NCBI GenBank assembly: GCA_029688955.1
Contig: JARUKZ010000026.1
Span: forward strand, 1 to 58,975
Source: Chitinispirillales bacterium ANBcel5
GTDB lineage: Bacteria > Fibrobacterota > Chitinivibrionia > Chitinivibrionales > Chitinispirillaceae
Direction: 5' to 3'
DNA: 58,975 nucleotides
Translations under genes and position numbers: made by a program
In this document: positions 45,617 to 53,516 of the stretch, piece by piece
Layout: each line of letters begins with the position of its first letter
Numbering within the stretch: the first letter of the stretch is position 1
Notes under the pieces: generated by a model
Databases searched by the model: none
The model's input: only the letters and a program-made list of their open reading frames with translations
Told to the model about the DNA's origin: nothing

Positions 45617-46918
45617 TCAATCAAGTGGGGTAAGGGCGTTAGTTTCTCTGATAAAAAAGAATGCGTCATAGCGTCTGGGTAAAACTGTTGGAACATAGTT
45701 TCCCTGTTCATTGGACGGATTATATATGACACCCTTTGCCCGATGGCCTCGTTGGTTTAAAAGAGCTTCAGGTACATCTTCATCAAATAAGAACAGCGCT
45801 TTAGGTTTATCAATGGAGTTTAGAATGTTTTCAATTGTGCCCTGAGGTGCAGCTGGCACATTCATCAGTTGTTTTGGAGAACCCCACTGAGTTCCGGCTA
45901 TCACCGTGCCTGTGTTTGTACCAAAACCGAGGATAAAAATGGCTTCATCGCCATATTGTTCCCGTAACAACTTACCAATATTTTCTCTTCCCTGTGATGC
46001 CATTGGGGTGGCTCTTGCATCACCAACATGAGTGTTATGGGCCCAAACAATTGCACTGCTGTTATCCCCGTAATAGTTAAAAAGGTGCTCTACAGTCTGT
46101 TTGAAATTCAAAACTCTGCTGTTCCAGGACTGAGGACCCTGGGTTGCCATGGACAGATAGTGCTTTTCTGCGTTAAGTACAACCAATGCATCATGCTTTA
46201 CATAAAAAAGCTTAGAACTGTTTTCAGGAAGAGTTAAGCCTTTTAGCAGCTCTAGGACGCTGTTGGTTTTTGGCATACACTGTTGCTGCTTGCCCTGTAA
46301 AACGGCACGAACATACTGCTGCATATCATCGGAATAATTGAGCAGGCACGAATAGGAGTTTTTGACCTGGTTTACTTTATCCGGGAAGAATTCTTCAAAA
46401 AAGGAGATAACTCTTTTCATCGATCCCTCCGGAGAGTAGAGGTCCATTCCATAAAACCCCACTCTTTGTTCCATGGGACGGTTTTTGTTATAATCTCTCA
46501 TCCACTCAATAAGGGAGAGCGTTTCCTGGTTTGCCCACATCCATTCCGGCCAGCGATTAAATGAGCCCAGTGCATCTTTTGCGCTTGATGGTGCATTGGG
46601 GAGATGTTTTACATACTTATTTACCTCCATTGCAGCGCTCCAGTCACCCTCCACTACTATAAAGGAATACCCCTTTTCCTCGATGAGTCGTTTGCTGATA
46701 TTTTTACGCCACGTATAGTATTCGCTGGTGCCGTGAGATGCTTCTCCAAGAAGTACCGCCTTTTTGTCAGAGGCACGGTCGATTACAGGGCTAAGACAGC
46801 TAATTTCACTCACCGGGAGAGCGTTTTTGGCGAAGTACTCAGTAATAACACTCTCGTCATTAGCTGAAATACTGATAGCGATAAGCAAAAGGAACAAAAA
46901 GAACGGGGATGAAATCAT
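45617..46918 (-). CDS. Erythromycin-esterase-like protein, exported
   Basis: A 433-aa protein of the EreA/EreB-like superfamily. It has the GEASHGTSEYYTWR motif (Glu and His of the active site) near residues 55-70, VVEGDWSAAMEVN, GFYGMDL and VWAHNTHVGDA. A signal peptide (MISSPFFLFLLLIAISISA) means it is exported. I chose the ATG at 46918, preceded by AGAAGGCACT; a TTG five codons upstream is less likely. Family members hydrolyse macrolides or, more often, have unknown ester or phosphate substrates; resistance should not be assumed. Confidence 0.85.
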   Translation of the reverse strand: MISSPFFLFLLLIAISISANDESVITEYFAKNALPVSEISCLSPVIDRASDKKAVLLGEASHGTSEYYTWRKNISKRLIEEKGYSFIVVEGDWSAAMEVNKYVKHLPNAPSSAKDALGSFNRWPEWMWANQETLSLIEWMRDYNKNRPMEQRVGFYGMDLYSPEGSMKRVISFFEEFFPDKVNQVKNSYSCLLNYSDDMQQYVRAVLQGKQQQCMPKTNSVLELLKGLTLPENSSKLFYVKHDALVVLNAEKHYLSMATQGPQSWNSRVLNFKQTVEHLFNYYGDNSSAIVWAHNTHVGDARATPMASQGRENIGKLLREQYGDEAIFILGFGTNTGTVIAGTQWGSPKQLMNVPAAPQGTIENILNSIDKPKALFLFDEDVPEALLNQRGHRAKGVIYNPSNEQGNYVPTVLPRRYDAFFFIRETNALTPLD

Positions 46919-47167
46919 AGTGCCTTCTTTCAAATGAATGTATTCACAAAACGATTATAGAGAAAAATAGCCATTACGATTCTAAAATTCAAGATTCCCA
47001 CAGGATTAAGAGTGTGTTTAAGTAGATAAAACAGGACAAAAAACGATTATTTCAGGTGTAGTGCACTGCTCTGTAAATAATATATTGCTTTCTCAATAGT
47101 GCGCTATATATCTTAGTATTCCTAAATAGAAAACTATTACTATGTAACTTAACAAAAGGAGTAGCTG

Positions 47168-48469
47168 ATGGGCAGGAAGCTAATTGCTGTAGTCTTTTCG
47201 GTAGCGCTGTTTGCTATGAGTGTAAGTGCACAGAATGCACGGGTGGATGCGATGTCTGGTTTTAACCAGATGCAGGATCATGCAAGAATTATGGTGAACC
47301 CCGCAAATATGAATCTGTTTGGAAACTCTATCCAGACAACCTATGATGGAACAGCTCAGCTCATAGCCATAAAGTCGTTCACCCCCACTCTAAATTTTGG
47401 TATTCTTTATGATGCTCAACTGTTACACGATGATGCCCTCTATAATCATTTTGTAAACAACACTGTAACAGAAAGGCCTATGTTTTTGGGGTCGGATGAC
47501 TTTGGCTTTGACTTTGATGGTGACTTTGACTTTGATGGCATGGAGGTGGAGAACGATATTGATCCTATTCCACAGATCCTTGTGGGTATCGATTTGGGTC
47601 ATCTGAAAGTTGGCGCCAATCTCTACTATGAACGTGCTTTTTATAAATATTATATAGATAATGATGGTGACGACTTGGAGGAAACCGGTAGATTCAGAAA
47701 TATTGGCTTTCTAGCAGGAGCGTTACTGGATCTTAACACTTTGATCATTCAGCCCAGACTTGGCATGGGTTTTCCCTCTGTCTATAGTAGCTTGGCCGAT
47801 GATGCAGACGTTTTTTCCAAGGAAAGTGGGTTTCATTTTGAGGTAGGCTCAGAAGCACTTATGCCATTGGGGGCAACCGATATCTCTGCTGGATTTGATT
47901 TTAACAGAGTTGTTTTTCAGGGTAAGAGAGAGACAAGAACTGGAGAAAATAGTACTACTACTAGTTTTGAAAACACAGAAGTTTTAGCTTCAGTCGGCTT
48001 TTTTGCTGCAATGCAGCATACTTTTGTGGATAGAAACATGCTTTTGGGTGCAAAACTTCTGGGAAATCTAAATACATACAGAAATTTGCCTGAAGGTTCC
48101 GATGGAACTGATAGAATAAACCGTAACTTTGAATACGGAATAAGAACAGGTTTGGAAAAAACGTGGGATGATTTAAAGCGCCTTGATGCATTCATTGCTC
48201 GTGGTGGTCTTAGCTTCATTGCCGATTACGATATTGCGAGAAGTGAAGGCTCAAACGTTAAGAGTCGTGAGCGTTTCCCTACCGACCGCACCGGCTTTCA
48301 AATGGATCTTGGGCTTGGAATCAAAAAGGGTGTATTTTCCATGGATATTCACTTCAGCCCCGATTTCATACTCAACGCGCCTAAAATCCTAAGTAGTTAT
48401 GACTCAGATGATCTTTTTAAATTCACTGCAACTCTGGATTTTGGCGGATCGTCAACGTTTCGTTGGTAA
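47168..48469 (+). CDS. Outer-membrane beta-barrel-like protein
   Basis: A 433-aa protein with signal peptide ending at VSAQ and many alternating hydrophobic strands, finishing in an aromatic residue (STFRW), as outer-membrane barrels do. An acidic low-complexity stretch at about 108-122 (GFDFDGDFDFDG) comes from a short DNA-level direct repeat and may form a calcium-binding extracellular loop. No named family. AAAAGGAGT precedes the ATG, a possible promoter TTGCTT-N16-TATATC lies upstream, and a strong terminator follows. Confidence 0.7.
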   Translation: MGRKLIAVVFSVALFAMSVSAQNARVDAMSGFNQMQDHARIMVNPANMNLFGNSIQTTYDGTAQLIAIKSFTPTLNFGILYDAQLLHDDALYNHFVNNTVTERPMFLGSDDFGFDFDGDFDFDGMEVENDIDPIPQILVGIDLGHLKVGANLYYERAFYKYYIDNDGDDLEETGRFRNIGFLAGALLDLNTLIIQPRLGMGFPSVYSSLADDADVFSKESGFHFEVGSEALMPLGATDISAGFDFNRVVFQGKRETRTGENSTTTSFENTEVLASVGFFAAMQHTFVDRNMLLGAKLLGNLNTYRNLPEGSDGTDRINRNFEYGIRTGLEKTWDDLKRLDAFIARGGLSFIADYDIARSEGSNVKSRERFPTDRTGFQMDLGLGIKKGVFSMDIHFSPDFILNAPKILSSYDSDDLFKFTATLDFGGSSTFRW

Positions 48470-48498
48470 AATAAATAAGTAAGTAAAAAGAATTTTTT

Positions 48499-48540
48499 GG
48501 GTTTTATGCTTTATTTAAATTAGCATAAAACCCTTTTTTT
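48499..48540 (+). terminator. Strong Rho-independent terminator
   Basis: GGGTTTTATGCT (48499-48510) pairs perfectly with AGCATAAAACCC (48522-48533), 11-nt loop, then seven T. Confidence 0.92.
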
Positions 48541-48758
48541 ATCCTTATTGAGCATTGTTTGTGAGTCACGCGGTAATCCTCGTTTAAAGTGCTAAACCGT
48601 TGATCCTGTAGGGAAGAGATGTTTTAGTACTTATCATGCAAGCGATTTCTGTTGTGTCGCTACGGGACAGAGAGTTCCTTCAACAGGTTTTTTTTACTAC
48701 ATGTAACCTCTACGGAATAGTACTGCTATCCAAAAAGGTCTAATAAGTTAAAACGAGG

Positions 48759-48990
48759 GTGGTTTCGATACAGCACTCATTCAGAAGGCTATTTGATGAG
48801 TCGTGGAATCTCTCAAACCGAATTGCTGATACAGTATTAGAGAGAGAACGACTGTTAAAACAGGTTCTTCATCGCAACGAAGTATAAGGAGACGGTCGAT
48901 TTGATCCGCGATATAGCTGGATTTGCCCGTACTGTCTTCGCTAATGATCCCCGGAAGAGAGATTACCGGACCTCGAAGTGCTATTTCTGA
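48759..48990 (+). pseudogene. Probable frameshifted gene remnant
   Basis: Two short adjoining frames read as real protein. The first (48759-48887, 42 codons) contains RRLFDESWNLSNRIAD and ERERLLKQVL. The second, in the next frame, continues with YKETVDLIRDIAGFARTVF until a stop at 48990. A single-base change near 48884 would join them into one helical protein of about 77 residues. No clear start signal precedes it. The parent family is not recognised. It sits in a decayed zone before the tandem repeats. Confidence 0.3.
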
Positions 48991-49061
48991 TGTTTTATCA
49001 AAATTTATAGTAAAAAGAGATTATAAGAAATGATACAGGAGAACATTTTAAGCACATCTGA

Positions 49062-49248
49062 GATCGGCGGAACCCTTCGGGACACTGTCCCTAACAAATC
49101 CCCCGATCGGGAGAACCCTTCGGAACACTGTCCTTAACAAATCCCCCGATCGGGAGAACCCTTCGGAACACTGTCCTTAACAAATCCCCCGATCGGGAGA
49201 ACCCTTCGGAACACTGTCCTTAACAAATCCCCCGATGGGCGGAACCCC
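49062..49248. repeat. 43-bp tandem repeat, 4.3 copies
   Basis: Units start at 49062, 49105, 49148 and 49191, with a partial fifth at 49234. Copies 2-4 are identical; copy 1 differs at four positions. Each junction holds the palindrome CCCGATCGGG (or a variant), so the array can fold into repeated hairpins. There is no spacer between units, so this is not a CRISPR array. No open frame runs through it. Confidence 0.9.
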
Positions 49249-49446
49249 ATTATTTGTCTTCCGTGACCGTACCCGGGCTGGCAGCAATGTTTACCGTACT
49301 ATCAAAAACCCTGAAATCGGCACCTGAAGGGTCTGGCGGAACCATCTGTGAGTCAAAAATGAGTGTCTGATTGGTTTGCGAAGTCATCTGAAACGCGAAA
49401 ACGGGTGTCAGAAACGCCAAAGAGACCTCACCCTGGCCTTCGGCAC

Positions 49447-49600
49447 CCCTCTCCCGCGGGAGAGGGCCACACAGCAACGGCAAATTTAGCGTGTAACGGT
49501 GGGTTTTGCCTGTAAAAAGGGTGGGAGAAATACCAGCCCAAACACTACACTTACAAAACAAAAGCAACTGAATGGGTTCCTCTTCTCCCAGTGGGAGAAG
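49447..49600. repeat. Two REP-like GC-rich palindromes
   Basis: A perfect 20-bp palindrome CCCTCTCCCGCGGGAGAGGG (49447-49466) and a second hairpin CTTCTCCCA-G-TGGGAGAAG (49582-49600) lie 115 nt apart, each beside a short CC/GG-rich segment of the kind seen around dispersed extragenic palindromes. Copy number in the genome is unknown. Confidence 0.6.
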
Positions 49601-49636
49601 GGGACAGGGGATGAGGTCCTAATGAAACGAACTCCC

Positions 49637-49668
49637 AAAAAAAAAAGGCTGTTTCTGCGGAAACAGCC
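49637..49668 (-). terminator. Terminator of the CBM protein gene
   Basis: On the minus strand GGCTGTTTC, 4-nt loop, GAAACAGCC (49647-49668), then ten T (A run 49637-49646). It lies 58 nt after the stop of the gene at 49726. Confidence 0.92.
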
Positions 49669-49725
49669 CTTCTGGGAGGTAGTCTGCGCCTACGTATGGA
49701 GCAGACATCAGACATTTTACTAAAG

Positions 49726-52161
49726 TTACCTGAGTACGAAAGAACGGGTCATTACATTGAGGTTATCTCTGTAAACCATAACATAGGCACCATTGGCCAC
49801 CATTCTTCCTGCATTGCTTCTGCCATTCCATACTACTCTGTCACTTTCAACTGCCAGGGTTTTAACTCTGCTTCCATTTATAGAGTAGATATCTATACTT
49901 GCATTAGCAGCAGCTCCGGGAGTTTGAAAGATAATTCTTCCACCTCTGTTTTGAACAATTCGTATCGATTGATTTGTTCTGCTTCTTGTGTTTGCAACTG
50001 GTCTGGCTGAGGTTGGGTCAACTGCTTCAAAGCTGACTTCCTCAATGAACACAGGTGCAATCGATCCGCCCATGTGAATTTCAAAATCGGTAATTGCATC
50101 TGTTTCACCGGTGAAATCGAATGAGAAATCCTGCCAGTCTGAAGGCAGTTGGACTTCCTCTTCAAAGATTACAGAACTTGAATCATCATCCTGGCTGATT
50201 ACTTTAATATTCATACTTCTGGTTCCCGCGGCAAAGGCTCTGAAAGAGATGTTGTACTCTTTACCTTCAAAAACGGGTATGTTGTTTTGTGAGAGTACTA
50301 TATCGGAAGAGCTTCCGGCGTTGTCTATATCTACAGAAAGAATCTCATTTTGTATTGAGGCTTCAGCTTCAGCTCCGTTATCCAAGGCAAGATCATTCCA
50401 ACCGGAAAGTCTGTTGGCGAAAGAACCATTGATAAGTAATTCGCCGTATTTAAACATCACACCAAGGGTATTGATTATAAAGGGTTCACTTTGTCCGATT
50501 ACAACTAACTGTGCATCAGCTTCATCTTCCTCACCATTTTCCTCACCGTTCTCGGCGTCTTCATCTTCACTATTTTCTTCACCTTGGCCATTGTCTTCCT
50601 CTTGTGTTTCAGGTGCCAGTATTCTGATACGTGCATTATCAGTAACCACATCCGGAACACTCCAGTTAAAACGGCCAAGTGTAAACTCGATATTTTCCTC
50701 AATCAATTCCCAGCTCTCACCATCATCGGTTGAGTATTCAAGCGTAATTACTTCGTGATCACTGTTTAATTCCCAGCGTATGGTTTGAGTTGAATTATTT
50801 CTCCATACAGTTCCGGAATTGGGTTGATTGATAAACACTCCATCAATATCGGTTTCAATAATGCTTACATTATCTATGTGCACATCGCCAAGCGCGCTAC
50901 CCAGATTAAATTCTACCCGGATCTCATCCTCTATGGGCTCTTCTATAGTGAACACGGTTGAAAATCTTCTCTTCTCAGTAGAGAGGCGAACAGGGATGGT
51001 ATCCCCACCAGTCATTGAAGTGTAGGGTCCATGAGCTAGTCCTATATTTGCATAAATCGGTCTTGGTTCAGATGCATATGCTTCATAAGAGAAGAGATAG
51101 GTCTTGTTCTCTTTTAAATTTATATCGGACTGATAGAGCTTAATAGCCCAGGCGGCACCGCTTAGCTCGTCAATGGTAACTACATACTCTTCATCAACAA
51201 CTGAACCGGATGCATCACCTCCGTGTGTCTCAAAGGTCCAGTTACTGCTACCATCAGAGAAATCGCCGTTAATTACCAGTTCCCCCTCTGGCAGATCAGG
51301 ATCAACCGGGTCTGGATCCACGGGATCAGGGTCATCACCCACATCTTCAGCAATGGCGAAAAGAAGGCTGGTGTCGGCAAAGGTTGCGCTTGTATCAGCG
51401 ATAATTATAAGGCAACTGTCTGAAATGGTTTCATCGGGAATCTGCCAGGTATAGCGACCAACGTTAACAACTCTTTCCTGAATAGTTGACCAGTCTTCTC
51501 CGGCATTGGTTGATAACAGGATTTGAACGTGTGAGAGTGTACCGGTATTGCTCCAGCGTATGGTATTCTCTGCACCAGCCTTATAAGTAGTAGAGGAAGT
51601 GGGTGCAGTGATTGAAATAACCGGTTCATCTCTGTATGTAAGGCTTACATTACGAATAGAGATAATATCGAGATTGTTGTTGACTCCACCACTAAACTCA
51701 ACCCTTACATCGTTATCGGTTTCCTCTCTCATTACAAACGGTATTGAAATGGTGTTTGGAGAGGATGGTGAGAGTTCAAAAGTGGTAAGAGAGGTATCCA
51801 CATAAGGAGTTCTGGAATCATCATTACTTCCAATAAATACCCTTATTGATAGATCTGTATTTTCAGCGTCTGCAATAAGGGATGCTGCTGCGGTAAATTC
51901 AAAGGTATAACCATATCCCTGCTCCAGTTCAATTCCGTTTTGGGAGAGATAGGGGGCGTTTGACTCTTCATTGGCTTGTGTCTCAATTATGATTCGGTAA
52001 GCGTTGTTTAGAATTTCGCTGTTTGCTACAGCATCTTGTGTTTCAAGCACCCAATTATCAGTTCCAGAAGAGAAATCCCCATTTCGTATCAGGTTTTCCT
52101 CCTCTGCCTGCAAACTAAATGAAAGTAAAAATACGGCAAGCAAAAGTGTTCTTTTGGTCAT
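49726..52161 (-). CDS. Secreted protein with three CBM4/9-like modules
   Basis: An 811-aa exported protein with signal peptide (MTKRTLLLAVFLLSFSLQA). Three carbohydrate-binding-like modules start with the typical ...NGDFS...W pattern: LIRNGDFSSGTDNW (about 24), LVINGDFSDGSSNW (about 297) and LLINGSFANRLSGW (about 575). Two Ig-like domains (about 182-270, 455-560) and acidic linkers (DPDPVDPDPVDPD and a Glu/Asp/Asn-rich run near 535) separate them. The end has a FlgD-Ig/sorting-type tail (VVWNGRSNAGRMVANGAYV). No catalytic domain is present, so it probably binds polysaccharide. AGGAG precedes the ATG. Confidence 0.8.
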   Translation of the reverse strand: MTKRTLLLAVFLLSFSLQAEEENLIRNGDFSSGTDNWVLETQDAVANSEILNNAYRIIIETQANEESNAPYLSQNGIELEQGYGYTFEFTAAASLIADAENTDLSIRVFIGSNDDSRTPYVDTSLTTFELSPSSPNTISIPFVMREETDNDVRVEFSGGVNNNLDIISIRNVSLTYRDEPVISITAPTSSTTYKAGAENTIRWSNTGTLSHVQILLSTNAGEDWSTIQERVVNVGRYTWQIPDETISDSCLIIIADTSATFADTSLLFAIAEDVGDDPDPVDPDPVDPDLPEGELVINGDFSDGSSNWTFETHGGDASGSVVDEEYVVTIDELSGAAWAIKLYQSDINLKENKTYLFSYEAYASEPRPIYANIGLAHGPYTSMTGGDTIPVRLSTEKRRFSTVFTIEEPIEDEIRVEFNLGSALGDVHIDNVSIIETDIDGVFINQPNSGTVWRNNSTQTIRWELNSDHEVITLEYSTDDGESWELIEENIEFTLGRFNWSVPDVVTDNARIRILAPETQEEDNGQGEENSEDEDAENGEENGEEDEADAQLVVIGQSEPFIINTLGVMFKYGELLINGSFANRLSGWNDLALDNGAEAEASIQNEILSVDIDNAGSSSDIVLSQNNIPVFEGKEYNISFRAFAAGTRSMNIKVISQDDDSSSVIFEEEVQLPSDWQDFSFDFTGETDAITDFEIHMGGSIAPVFIEEVSFEAVDPTSARPVANTRSRTNQSIRIVQNRGGRIIFQTPGAAANASIDIYSINGSRVKTLAVESDRVVWNGRSNAGRMVANGAYVMVYRDNLNVMTRSFVLR

Positions 52162-52296
52162 TAAAGACTCCTGTTTTGATTATGTGTAAAGTGTATTGAC
52201 AATGCTACGTCTCTTTTAGTGTTGTAGGGAAAATATATAGTTCAACTTTCGGGGCAAATTGCTCAAATTTTATAAGTTATTTCATTTAAAACAGCA

Positions 52297-52374
52297 TAGT
52301 TACGACATTTTTACCCTATTGTGTAAATAAAATACTACAATGTCACACAATAGCAATACTTTTAGTGACAACAT
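52297..52374. promoter_or_regulatory. Dyad flanked by direct repeats, possible operator
   Basis: CTATTGTGT (52316-52324) and ACACAATAG (52345-52353) are perfect inverted repeats 20 nt apart. Outside them TAGTTACGACAT (52297-52308) and TAGTGACAACAT (52363-52374) are direct repeats with 10 of 12 matches. The arrangement suits a regulator binding site. Confidence 0.4.
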
Positions 52375-52551
52375 GTGGTAAAAACTTTTATACTAAACAA
52401 AAGATAGCCTGAAGTAGTTGTTAGATTGTGTGTAGAATACAAAAAAAAGTTATAAAACAATGACTTGTCTCTATAAACGATGTATATATCAAAACAGCAG
52501 AATACAGAAAAAGTAGAAATGTGCTTGTCGTAGTATCATTTTTCTTTTATA

Positions 52552-52597
52552 TTGAGCTACAGAAACGATCTGCCTCCGTTTCGTTTCTGTAGCTCAA
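52552..52597. promoter_or_regulatory. 17-bp hairpin in the leader of the TIGR02147 gene
   Basis: A perfect 17-bp inverted repeat (TTGAGCTACAGAAACGA and its complement) with a 12-nt loop, ending 76 nt before the start codon. No T run follows, so it may be an operator or RNA structure rather than a terminator. Confidence 0.5.
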
Positions 52598-52673
52598 CTG
52601 TACCCGGATAAGGGGTTAATCCCAATCTATCCTTACATTTTAATGGTCACTTCCATTTAAAAGGATACTGTAT

Positions 52674-53516
52674 ATGGAGAAAACTATATTCGAATATCTG
52701 GATTACCGGGAGTATCTAAAAGATTTCTATGACTGGAAGAAAAACAAGTACTCTTTTTACTCTTACAGACTTTTCTCCCAAAAGGCCGGTTTTAAATCAC
52801 CTAACTTTCTAAAACTCGTAATTGATGGAAAAAGAAACTTAACCAAAGAAAGTGTTTTCAGATTCTCCAAAGCTCTTAATCTCAATAAAAGTGAAACTGA
52901 TTACTTTGAAAACATTGTATTTTTGAATCAGTGTCGCTCACTTGATGAAAAAAATGCCTATCTTTGCAAAATTATGCGCCACAGAGTAAAATGCGATCCC
53001 AAAAAAATCGAAGAATCGCAATATGAATATTACTCCCAGTGGTATCATCCGGTGATACGGGAGCTTGTTACCGCTGTGGATTTTGGTGATGATTTCAAAC
53101 GGCTCGCTTCACTCGTTATCCCCTCTATCACAGTATCAGAGGCAAAGAGGTCTGTTGATCTGTTGCTAAAACTTAATTATATCAGAAAAAATGATCATGG
53201 CAACTATGAGAAAATATCCAACACTTTAACCACCGGGCCTCAGGTAAGATCGGTCGCGGTGTCCAATTTTCACAAATCTATGATTAAGCTTGGTTCTGAC
53301 GCTATTGAGCGTTTTCCTTCAAAGCTGAGAAATATCTCCTCTCTTACGCTTTCGGTTTCTGAGGATACCTGCTCGCAGGTAATCAGCAAGATTGAAACAT
53401 TTAGAAAAGAGTTGCTGGATTTGGCAGAAGCAGATAGTGAACCTTCAAAAGTTTTGCAACTAAACATGCAGCTCTTTCCACTTTCGGATAACTTTGATAA
53501 AGGGGGGGACAGATGA
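52674..53516 (+). CDS. TIGR02147-family protein, putative regulator
   Basis: A 280-aa protein matching the Fibrobacter paralogous family TIGR02147. The N-terminus is typical: IFEYLDYREYLKDFYDWKK, then FSQKAGFKSPNFLKLVIDGKRNLT, which looks like a helix-turn-helix. The C-terminal half is a second helical domain. Members probably regulate transcription; their targets are unknown. It overlaps the next gene's start by 4 nt (ATGA), so the lipoprotein is translationally coupled. Confidence 0.8.
   Translation: MEKTIFEYLDYREYLKDFYDWKKNKYSFYSYRLFSQKAGFKSPNFLKLVIDGKRNLTKESVFRFSKALNLNKSETDYFENIVFLNQCRSLDEKNAYLCKIMRHRVKCDPKKIEESQYEYYSQWYHPVIRELVTAVDFGDDFKRLASLVIPSITVSEAKRSVDLLLKLNYIRKNDHGNYEKISNTLTTGPQVRSVAVSNFHKSMIKLGSDAIERFPSKLRNISSLTLSVSEDTCSQVISKIETFRKELLDLAEADSEPSKVLQLNMQLFPLSDNFDKGGDR

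Larger units (their letters stand above)
52162..52673. other. Divergent control region, 512 nt
   Basis: Lies between the CBM protein gene and the TIGR02147 regulator gene. It holds the dyad at 52316-52353 and the hairpin at 52552-52597, listed separately, in AT-rich sequence. No reading frame of interest. Confidence 0.6.

Noticed and set aside
45617..46918. Antibiotic-resistance gene call (macrolide esterase)
   Set aside because: The superfamily is broad and the protein is exported; sequence alone does not support macrolide resistance.
48573..48760. MITE-like element bounded by CCTCGTTTAA and TTAAAACGAGG
   Set aside because: The repeats are short and imperfect and no target-site duplication could be seen.
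49062..49248. CRISPR array
   Set aside because: The 43-bp units abut with no unique spacers and no cas gene is nearby.
49250..49567. 105-codon minus-strand frame
   Set aside because: Its middle is the translation of a REP-like palindrome and the rest shows no homology that I recognise.
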